DNA from: Candidatus Poribacteria bacterium
GTDB taxonomy: Bacteria; Poribacteria; WGA-4E; GCA-2687025
Direction: 5' to 3'
DNA: 34,838 nt
Assembly (NCBI GenBank): GCA_018644665.1
Contig: JABGQA010000059.1
Span: forward strand, 1 to 34,838
Shown: positions 23,052 through 30,294 of the stretch, piece after piece
Position numbering within the stretch: position 1 is the stretch's first letter
Layout: every line of letters starts with the position of its first letter
Translations under genes and position numbers: made by a program
The notes under the pieces: generated by a model
What the model was told of the DNA's origin: nothing
Seen by the model: the letters and a program-made list of their open reading frames with translations, nothing else
Databases searched by the model: none

Positions 23052-26000
23052 TCACGCCGCGTCGTCGGTGACGACCCCCACGCCACCCTCGGGGGCCAGC
23101 GCCTCGAGGATGTCGAACGTCACGGCGAACACATCATGCGTCGAGATGGAGCCCATCGAGCATATCAAGCTCGCGGGCGGGGCCATCCTCACCTGGGGGC
23201 GCTGCTGCATGAGCGCCAGAATCCGCTCCGGGTCCACGTCCGTGCGCTGCTCATCGAAGTCTACCCGCAATCTGTCCTTGTTGACTGTGATAGCGGTGAT
23301 GCCCATCTGTGACGCCCGCGACTTCACCAGGGCGATGTCGAGCAACGCGCGCGCCGACTTGGGCAGCGCGCCGTAGCGGTCCCGCATCTCCTCTTCCAGT
23401 TCCGCGCGTCCCTCGCTTCCGTGCATCGCGGCCATCTTCTTGTACAGGGCCATCTTGGCGGCGCCGTCCGCGACGTATTCGTCCGGCAGGAACGCGGACA
23501 CCGGGAGCGTGATCTTCGTGTCGATCTCCTCGAGAACCGGCTCGCCCTTGCGCTCCGCGACCGCGTTCTCCAGCAGCTTGCAGTACAGGTCGTACCCCAC
23601 CGCGGCGATGTGCCCATGCTGTTCCGGCCCGAGCAGGTTGCCCGCGCCCCGGATCTCCATGTCGTGCAAAGCGATCTTGAAGCCGGAGCCGAGCTCCGTG
23701 AACTCCTCGATGACGCGTAGGCGCTTCTGTGACTCCTCGGTCATCACGCGGTCTTCAGGGTAGAACAGGTAGCCGTACGCGCGTCTGTCCGACCGACCCA
23801 CACGACCCCGCAACTGGTAGAGCTGAGCCAGGCCGAGCGCATCCGCGCGGTTCACGAGGATGGTGTTCACGTTCGGGATGTCGAGGCCGGACTCGATGAT
23901 GGTCGTGCACACGAGCACGTCGTATTCGTGTCGGATGAACCGCAGCATGACGTCCTCGAGCGCCCGCTCCCCCATCTGGCCGTGGGCCACCGCGATCCGC
24001 GCCTGCGGGACGATGCCCCGGATGTTCTGCGCGATGCTCTCGATGCCCTGCACGCGGTTGTGCACGAAGAACACCTGTCCGTCGCGGCTCAACTCGCGCT
24101 GGATCGACTCGCGCACCATGTCCGCGCTGTACGCCATGACCTGCGTGTCGATGGGAAGGCGGTTCTCGGGGGGCGTCGTGATAACCGTTAAATCGCGCAC
24201 CCCGTTCATCGCCATGTGGAGCGTTCTGGGGATGGGCGTCGCGGTAAGGGTCACCGTGTCGACCTGCTTCTTGAGCTGCCGAAGCCGCTCCTTCTGCTTG
24301 ACGCCGAAGCGGTGCTCCTCGTCGATCACCAGCAGGCCCAGGCTGCGAAACTTGATGTCCTTCGACAGGAGCCGATGCGTGCCCACGACGACATCCACGG
24401 TGCCCTTCTCCAGCCCCTCGACCGCCAGCTTGGAGTCCTCGGGCGTCGTGAGCCTGCTGAGCATCCGCGTCTGCACGGGGAACTCGCGGAATCGGTCACG
24501 GAGCGTGTGGAAGTGCTGCTGCGCCAGGACTGTGGTCGGCACGAGTATCGCCGCCTGCGCGCCGTCCATGACGACCTTGAACACGGCGCGCATTGCGACT
24601 TCCGTCTTTCCGTAGCCGACATCGCCACATATCAGCCGGTCCATCGGCCGCGCGCGCTCCAGGTCCTCCTTGACGTCGTCAATCGCGGTCAACTGATCGG
24701 GAGTCTCGTCGAACGGGAACGCCGCCTCGAACTCCTTCTGCCACGTCGTGTCGGGAGCGAATGCGCGCCCGGGAGCTCCGTCGCGTTCAGCGTACAGCTT
24801 GAGAAGCTCGTCCGCCATGTCCTCGACGGACTTCTTGACCCGGGACTTCACCTTGCCCCATGAAACCCCTCCGAGACGGTCCAGCGCGACGCCCTTCTCA
24901 CCCCGCGGGCCGATGTACTTCTCGATGAGGTTGATGTTGTACGTCGGGATATGGAGCGTGTCGGCCCCGGAGTACTGGATGGTTAGGAAGTCATGCTGCT
25001 CCCCGCCCATCTCCATCCGTCTTATACCCACGTACTTGCCGATGCCGTGCGTCACGTGGACGACGTAGTCGCCCTCCTGCATATCCACCAGGCTGAGCAG
25101 CGGACGCCCGTCGCGCATTCGCGACTGTCTCTGCGTCGATCGATGCTGTGTCCCGAAGACGGCGTCCTGGGGTATCACGACCTGTCGGAGCGCCTCGGAC
25201 TCGAACCCCTCGGACAGCCACCCGGTGTTCAGGGCCACGTTGGGCGACATCAGGTCGTGGTCCTGGAGCACCTCTTTCATCTGATCGCTCGCGGACGACG
25301 ACTCGGACACGATGGTGACGCTGTACCCCTCGGCGGTCCACGCCTCGACGCCCGCGAGGAACCGCTGCAGGTTGCCCTTCTGTTCGACGATCGGCTGCGT
25401 CCCGAACGCGATCCGCTCGCTACCGCCGTCCTCGGCTCCCGACATCGCCGCGCGGATCGTGGGCAGGTGGCGCATCGCGGCCAGCGTAGCGTCGTAGTCG
25501 ACGAAGGCGGCTTCGGGCGCTACCGAGACCCTACCGTCGTTTCGAGCGTCCTCTGCCATCACCGTGAGCTTCTCGAAGAAGCGCGTCAGCTCGCGCTCCA
25601 TCCATCGCGGCTCGTTGGCGTAGATCACCGTGCCCTCGGGCAGCGACGCCGCCAGCGGCTTGCCGTCGGGGAACAGATACGGGTAGTGCTCCTCGACATC
25701 GCTTAGCGTCCCGGTCTCGAAGAGTTCCTCGGTGAGCGACTCGATGGCCGCCCGTAGCTTGTGCGAGGGGTTCTCGGCGTACTGCTCGTTCGTGCGCACG
25801 AGCCAGTTCGTTCGCGCCTCCTCGGTGAGGACGAACTCTCGGGGCGGGAGTAGCGTGACGCTCTTCAGGTCGGTCGTGGATCGCTGGGTCGTCTCATCGA
25901 ACCGGCGGATGGACTCGATCTCGTCGCCGAAGAATTCGAACCGCACTGGCCGCTCGTGTGTGAGCGCGAACACGTCCATGATGCCGCCGCGTACGGCGAA

Positions 26001-26540
26001 CTCGCCCTTCAACTCCACCGTGTCCACCCGACGGTAACCCACGCGTGTGAGCACCGCGACCGTCTGCGTGAAGTCGTGCGTTTCCCCGACGCTCAGATGC
26101 ACGGTGTTCTCCCGCACGGACTCGACTGGCGGGATGATCTGCGCGAGAGCGTGTATCGACGTGACGACCGTGCCACCGCGTCGCAGCATGTCGGAAGCTT
26201 CGATGCGCTCGGCGCGCAGTATCTTGCGGGTATCGGTGGCTCCCTCGCCGAGGACATCCGGCAATAGCGGGTAGAAGCCGGCAGAGCCCAGGCCGAAGGT
26301 CACCAGGTCGTGGTGCAGCTTCCGCGCCTCGGTTTGGGAAGGGAGCACGCAAAGAGCCGCCGTTTTCTCCGGGAGGGCCTGTCGCAGCGTGGCCAAAAGG
26401 CACGCATGCGCCGACCCGTGCAAGCCGGTCACGTCGATGGGCTCGCGTGACGACCCGGCGCGCTGAAGGCACCCTTGGAGTATCCGGCGGAGCTCTTGAA
26501 ACGGGGCGGATTCACCTAGCAGTTCGGTAAGAGCTTCCAT
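23052..26540 (-). CDS. mfd: Transcription-repair coupling factor Mfd
   Basis: A 1162-aa SF2 DNA translocase that removes stalled RNA polymerase and recruits UvrA. The N-terminal third resembles UvrB domains 1-2 (GLHGSAHACLLATLR start; RRGGTVVTSIHAL). The RNA-polymerase-interacting segment follows (EGDYVVHVTHGIGKYVG). The helicase core has Walker A GDVGYGKT (K645), the DEEH box (740-743), TATPIPRTLHMA and the GRVGRSDRRAYGYLF motif VI region. The C-terminal TRCF domain ends near the stop. Length is standard. The start is uncertain: this ATG has no clear Shine-Dalgarno, and a TTG twelve codons earlier (26576) is in frame. A PpiC/SurA-type gene follows, perhaps as part of one transcript. Confidence 0.97.
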   Translation of the reverse strand: MEALTELLGESAPFQELRRILQGCLQRAGSSREPIDVTGLHGSAHACLLATLRQALPEKTAALCVLPSQTEARKLHHDLVTFGLGSAGFYPLLPDVLGEGATDTRKILRAERIEASDMLRRGGTVVTSIHALAQIIPPVESVRENTVHLSVGETHDFTQTVAVLTRVGYRRVDTVELKGEFAVRGGIMDVFALTHERPVRFEFFGDEIESIRRFDETTQRSTTDLKSVTLLPPREFVLTEEARTNWLVRTNEQYAENPSHKLRAAIESLTEELFETGTLSDVEEHYPYLFPDGKPLAASLPEGTVIYANEPRWMERELTRFFEKLTVMAEDARNDGRVSVAPEAAFVDYDATLAAMRHLPTIRAAMSGAEDGGSERIAFGTQPIVEQKGNLQRFLAGVEAWTAEGYSVTIVSESSSASDQMKEVLQDHDLMSPNVALNTGWLSEGFESEALRQVVIPQDAVFGTQHRSTQRQSRMRDGRPLLSLVDMQEGDYVVHVTHGIGKYVGIRRMEMGGEQHDFLTIQYSGADTLHIPTYNINLIEKYIGPRGEKGVALDRLGGVSWGKVKSRVKKSVEDMADELLKLYAERDGAPGRAFAPDTTWQKEFEAAFPFDETPDQLTAIDDVKEDLERARPMDRLICGDVGYGKTEVAMRAVFKVVMDGAQAAILVPTTVLAQQHFHTLRDRFREFPVQTRMLSRLTTPEDSKLAVEGLEKGTVDVVVGTHRLLSKDIKFRSLGLLVIDEEHRFGVKQKERLRQLKKQVDTVTLTATPIPRTLHMAMNGVRDLTVITTPPENRLPIDTQVMAYSADMVRESIQRELSRDGQVFFVHNRVQGIESIAQNIRGIVPQARIAVAHGQMGERALEDVMLRFIRHEYDVLVCTTIIESGLDIPNVNTILVNRADALGLAQLYQLRGRVGRSDRRAYGYLFYPEDRVMTEESQKRLRVIEEFTELGSGFKIALHDMEIRGAGNLLGPEQHGHIAAVGYDLYCKLLENAVAERKGEPVLEEIDTKITLPVSAFLPDEYVADGAAKMALYKKMAAMHGSEGRAELEEEMRDRYGALPKSARALLDIALVKSRASQMGITAITVNKDRLRVDFDEQRTDVDPERILALMQQRPQVRMAPPASLICSMGSISTHDVFAVTFDILEALAPEGGVGVVTDDAA

Positions 26541-26632
26541 GCGAGGACATTCTAACTCGGATTGCCCATGGCGCAAAGAGGAAGCTCAGGCGCGGACGGG
26601 GTATGTGGGCGGCGTGTACGTCGGACCGGGCG

Positions 26633-27442
26633 CTACAGCTTTTCGCCACAGTGCCGGCAGTACCTGGGATCCCTGCCGTCGCCCTCAAGCGCCTGTACGA
26701 AGCCGGAGCCGATGATGCCAACCGGCATCGCGATGAACGCCACTCCGAGGATCGACACGAACGAGCCGAGAACCTTACCCAGCGCCGTGATCGGGTAGAT
26801 GTCGCCGTATCCCACTCTGGTGAGCGTGGAGACGCCCCACCACATCGCGTGCGGCACGCTGGCGAACACCTCGGGCTGCGCGGGGTGCTCGACGAAATAC
26901 ATCAGGCTGGACGCCACCGAGATCAGCACGAGCTGTGCGAATATGGCGGTGTACAGCTCCTCTTTCTTCGTCGTCATGACGTACATGAGGGTCTGCGCCG
27001 ACCGCGAGTACCGCCCGACCTTCATCAACCGCAGCAGGCGGAACAGCCGCAACGTCCGGACGGTGCGCAGGTCCACGATCGCCGCCGGGAAATACGTAGG
27101 CAGCACGGCGACCAAGTCGACTATCGCCGTCAGTGAAACCATGTACCGTAGCCGTCCCCGCCAACCATTCGCGTAGCGGGGCTCGGACGCGGCGGCCCAG
27201 ACACGGAGCACGTACTCCGCGCTGAACACCGCCACGGAGAACTTCTCGAACGCCTCGAAGACATATGCGAACTGCGTGTACACACTCTCGAGAGTCTCGA
27301 AACTGACCGCCGCGAGATTCCCTATGATGAGAGTAACGAGGGCGATATCCGCAGCTTTGCTGAGCCAGTCCTCAGGCGATGCCGCCTTCTCGAGAACTTC
27401 ATGCGTGCGGTCGCGTAGGGCGACCCAGCGATTAGACGCCAT
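26633..27442 (-). CDS. Voltage-gated-type potassium/ion channel subunit
   Basis: A 269-aa six-helix channel subunit. S1 lies near 31-48, S2 near 61-82 and S3 near 102-118. S4 carries a charge at every third residue (R126, R129, R132, R135, R138, K141, R144). The pore loop is near 196-214 and S6 near 222-248. The selectivity filter reads T208-R-V-G-Y-G-D214, so the Thr of the usual TVGYG is Arg. The short tail ends in CRHCGEKL, half of a zinc-ribbon-like motif. Inner membrane; four subunits would form the pore. No Shine-Dalgarno is visible. It is divergent from the MFS gene and 92 bases ahead of mfd, so it may be in the same transcript. Confidence 0.9.
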   Translation of the reverse strand: MASNRWVALRDRTHEVLEKAASPEDWLSKAADIALVTLIIGNLAAVSFETLESVYTQFAYVFEAFEKFSVAVFSAEYVLRVWAAASEPRYANGWRGRLRYMVSLTAIVDLVAVLPTYFPAAIVDLRTVRTLRLFRLLRLMKVGRYSRSAQTLMYVMTTKKEELYTAIFAQLVLISVASSLMYFVEHPAQPEVFASVPHAMWWGVSTLTRVGYGDIYPITALGKVLGSFVSILGVAFIAMPVGIIGSGFVQALEGDGRDPRYCRHCGEKL

Positions 27443-27669
27443 GTATTAGCAACTTCAGCGCTCCCCGCGCCACCGAGCAGGCACGTCGGCGGCGTCGCGT
27501 TCGCGTCACTTCCCGTCTCCCGGAGAGAACGGGAGAACCTGCGCCACCGTTACCGAGACGACAGAATGCCCGATCCCTAGCGGCTAGTCGGCGCCCTGGC
27601 GTGGGGCTAACATACCGTCTGTCGCCCGTGTCTGAGCGGGAATGACCGGAGAGGAATCCCGGGCCGCGA

Positions 27670-28842
27670 ATGTACAAGCCCGCTTCGCCACGCGCACAGA
27701 TCCTCTGGCTCACCTTGACGCATGGCGTTGTAGACGCCTACGCGCTGTCGGTGCCGTTCATCCTGCCCATTTTACTGGATAGCGTTGCGCCGGAGAACTA
27801 CCGGGCGTTCTTCGCGGGGGCGTTCGCCGCGACGGGCGCGGCGTCGACATCCATCGGGCAAGTCGGCTTCGCATGGCTGGCGGATCGGGGCGTGAAGGCT
27901 CCCTTCCTTTGGTTAGGGATCGGAACCGCCGCCGTCGGCATGTCGCTGCTCGGATTGGCTCCGAATCTACCCGTCGCCTTCTTGCTGATGCTCGTGGGTG
28001 GGCTCGGCGTCGCGGCGTTCCACCCGCAGTCTGCGGTGGCGGCGGCGCGGCTCAGCCAGGGCGCGCGTGGCTTAGGCATGTCCGTCTTCATCTTCGGCGG
28101 GAACGTGGGTCAGGCCGTGGGGCCGCTGCTCCTCATCCTGGCGTACTCCGTGTGGTCGACGGCCGTGTTCGCTCCAGCGATGGTCGTGGGGCTCGCCCTG
28201 TGCGTGATCTTCGGGCGGATGTACGTGTCCATCGCCCGAGACAGCACGTCCAAGGGCGTCACGGGGCCGTTCTGGAGCCGCGCGCTGTTCGTCCTTTATC
28301 TGATCGTGACGGTGCGCACGTTGGCGGTGATCGGGCTCCTGAACTTCCTGTCGCTGTATCTCGATCAGGAGATGGCGCTCACGGATACGCGCCGCGCGCT
28401 CGTTCTGTCCGGGTTCATCCTGTGCGGCTCCATGGGGATGCTCCTTGGCGGCCCGTTGTCGGACCGGTTCTCCCGACTGCCGCTGCTCTTAGTCTCGCTC
28501 ATTCTGCCGACGCCGATCTTCCTGCTCGCGCTGCGCGCCGACGGCCTCGCGTTCCCATTGCTGCTGCTGGCGGCGAACTTCGTCCTCCAGTTGACCACGC
28601 CTCTCTACATCCTCCTGGGCCAGGAGACGATGGACCGGCCGTCGAACCTCGCCACGAGCTTCGTCATGGGTGGCGCGTGGGGAACCGCCGGGCTGCTTCA
28701 ACTCCCCATCGGGGCGATCGCGAACTCCGTCGGTCTCGCGCCCGTGCTGAGCGGCCTCAGCCTGCTACCGGCGGCCGCTGCTTTGCTGCTTCCGTTCCTG
28801 CCACGGGCTATCGTTGGCGTGCGGCCCTCTCACGTCACCTAG
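27670..28842 (+). CDS. MFS transporter, Fsr (fosmidomycin resistance)-like
   Basis: A 390-aa major facilitator protein with about twelve hydrophobic segments. An early THGVVDAYALSVPFILP segment, GLGVAAFHPQSAVAAA near 115 and VFIFGGNVGQAVGPLL near 140 are the pattern of the Fsr branch. Cytoplasmic loop motif A-type residues occur at WLADRGVKAP and LGGPLSDRFSR. It is probably an efflux or uptake permease of the inner membrane; the substrate is unknown and the Fsr name is only the nearest family. Ribosome binding site weak. It is followed after nine bases by an ABC permease, in one run with the phosphatase and glucan phosphorylase. Confidence 0.88.
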   Translation: MYKPASPRAQILWLTLTHGVVDAYALSVPFILPILLDSVAPENYRAFFAGAFAATGAASTSIGQVGFAWLADRGVKAPFLWLGIGTAAVGMSLLGLAPNLPVAFLLMLVGGLGVAAFHPQSAVAAARLSQGARGLGMSVFIFGGNVGQAVGPLLLILAYSVWSTAVFAPAMVVGLALCVIFGRMYVSIARDSTSKGVTGPFWSRALFVLYLIVTVRTLAVIGLLNFLSLYLDQEMALTDTRRALVLSGFILCGSMGMLLGGPLSDRFSRLPLLLVSLILPTPIFLLALRADGLAFPLLLLAANFVLQLTTPLYILLGQETMDRPSNLATSFVMGGAWGTAGLLQLPIGAIANSVGLAPVLSGLSLLPAAAALLLPFLPRAIVGVRPSHVT

Positions 28843-28851
28843 GCGGACTCG

Positions 28852-29727
28852 ATGGAATTCGCGTTCGAGCTTGTCGCCGCCGCCGTTCGGCTATCCATCC
28901 CGATACTTCTGGCCGCCTCCGGCGAGGTGTGGGCTCAACGATCGGGAGTCATCAACATCGGTCTCGAAGGGACGATGCTCGCCGGGGCATTCGCCGGGAT
29001 GGCCGGGGCGCACATGCTGCGCGTGACCCCGGCGCTCGGCCCGTGGCTGGGGTTGGCGATGTCGGCGGCGACGGGCGTCGCGCTCGCAGGCGTGTTCGCG
29101 TACTTCACCGTACGGCGCGGGGCTGACCAGATCGTGACGGGGACGGCCATCAATCTCACGGCGCTCGGAGCCACGGCGTTCCTGAACCGCATGGCCTACT
29201 CGGACATCGTGAGCGTGCCGGGATTCACGGGCGGGACGCGCGTGGCGCTGTTCATCGGCGCGCTGGCGATCGTCCCCGTGTCGTACCTGCTGTTACATCG
29301 GTCGAACCTGGGTCTGCTCGTCCACGCGACGGGTGAGCATCCGCGCGCTGTCGACACGGTAGGTGTGTCAGCCTTGCGTGTGCGTGGCGCAGCGACGATG
29401 TTCGGTGGCGGCATGGCGGGCCTCGCCGGAGGATACCTGTTGCTTACGGCGGTGCCGACGTTCATCGAAAGCATGACCGCGGGACGCGGCTTCATCGCCA
29501 TCGCCATCGTCATATTCGGCCGATGGAACGCTCTCGGCGTGGCGGCCGCGGCTCTGTTCTTCGGCTTCGCGGACGCGCTGCAACTACGGCTGGAGGCGGT
29601 CGGCGTGGGCGTGCCGGATGAGTTCCTGAAGATGCTGCCCTACGTTCTCACGCTGGCAGTGCTCGCCACCGGGGTTGGCGCGACGCGTGCGCCGGCCGCT
29701 CTCGGTCAACCGTACGCACGCGGATGA
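28852..29727 (+). CDS. ABC transporter permease, sugar/nucleoside type (BPD_transp_2)
   Basis: A 291-aa permease with eight to ten hydrophobic segments. The N-terminal signature RSGVINIGLEGTMLAGAFAG (residues 30-49) is diagnostic of the permease pair used with BMP-family nucleoside or simple-sugar binding proteins. A complete system needs a second permease, a double ATPase and a lipoprotein; none lies next to it here. It may therefore work with components encoded elsewhere or be a relic. Its TGA overlaps the next start in ATGA, so the phosphatase is translationally coupled. Confidence 0.9.
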   Translation: MEFAFELVAAAVRLSIPILLAASGEVWAQRSGVINIGLEGTMLAGAFAGMAGAHMLRVTPALGPWLGLAMSAATGVALAGVFAYFTVRRGADQIVTGTAINLTALGATAFLNRMAYSDIVSVPGFTGGTRVALFIGALAIVPVSYLLLHRSNLGLLVHATGEHPRAVDTVGVSALRVRGAATMFGGGMAGLAGGYLLLTAVPTFIESMTAGRGFIAIAIVIFGRWNALGVAAAALFFGFADALQLRLEAVGVGVPDEFLKMLPYVLTLAVLATGVGATRAPAALGQPYARG

Positions 29728-30254
29728 AGAGCATGACGACACGCGACAACGACTACCGGAGCTATTCGTCGCTGTGGTACGCGTCGGTGCGTCTGCTGAA
29801 GGACGCCTGGTCGTTCTTCGACCGCCGCCCGCGCCTGACCTGCGTGAACGAGCAGGTGGTCGTCGGGGGTACGCTCACGGCGCGACGCGCGGCGCTCCTG
29901 CGCCAGGAGGGCATCGACACCGTCGTCAGCCTGCAGGGTGAGCGCCTGGACGACATGACTCACCTTCGCGCCCATCTGTGGCTCCCAAGCAGGGACGGCA
30001 GGCCGCCCGACGCTCACCAACTGGAGCTCGGCGTCCGATTCATCCGGGGGCAGGTCGCCAACGGTCGGAAGGTGTACATCCACTGCCACGCGGGCGTGGG
30101 ACGCGCTCCGACGCTCGCCGCCGCCTACCTCGTCTCGACGGGAGTCGCGCCCGACGACGCCATAGCGGCCATCCGCGCCGTTAGGCCGTGGATACGAATG
30201 AACGCCCGACAACGCGCCGCCGTTTATGAGATCGCCGCCCGAAGCGGAGCATGA
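29724..30254 (+). CDS. Dual-specificity phosphatase with glucan-phosphatase-like signature
   Basis: A 176-aa cytoplasmic DSP-type Cys phosphatase. The P-loop reads HCHAGVGRAPT with nucleophile C121 and R127; D91 in LPSRDGRPP is a good general acid. The P-loop matches C-x-A-G-aliphatic-G-R, remembered as the signature of glucan phosphatases (laforin, SEX4, LSF2), and the RAP ending is like SEX4. The gene directly precedes an alpha-glucan phosphorylase (40-base gap), which strengthens the idea. No carbohydrate-binding module is attached, so a tyrosine or inositol phosphatase remains possible. The start overlaps the permease stop in ATGA; a second ATG three codons later (29733) is an alternative. 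The PTP fold is sure, glucan specificity inferred. Confidence 0.85.
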   Translation: MKSMTTRDNDYRSYSSLWYASVRLLKDAWSFFDRRPRLTCVNEQVVVGGTLTARRAALLRQEGIDTVVSLQGERLDDMTHLRAHLWLPSRDGRPPDAHQLELGVRFIRGQVANGRKVYIHCHAGVGRAPTLAAAYLVSTGVAPDDAIAAIRAVRPWIRMNARQRAAVYEIAARSGA

Positions 30255-30294
30255 GGTCTCCGCGTCGCCCACACACAGCAGGAGTCGACGCCGA

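Noticed and set aside
23052..26576. TTG start for Mfd twelve codons upstream of the chosen ATG
   Set aside because: No ribosome binding site supports it and the extra residues do not look like the Mfd N-terminus; it remains possible.
27443..27669. Hairpin-like CTCCCG/CGGGAG and a TAACAT -10-like element between channel and MFS genes
   Set aside because: The stem is only six bases and the -10 has no -35 partner at a normal distance; too weak to call, though a divergent promoter must lie here.
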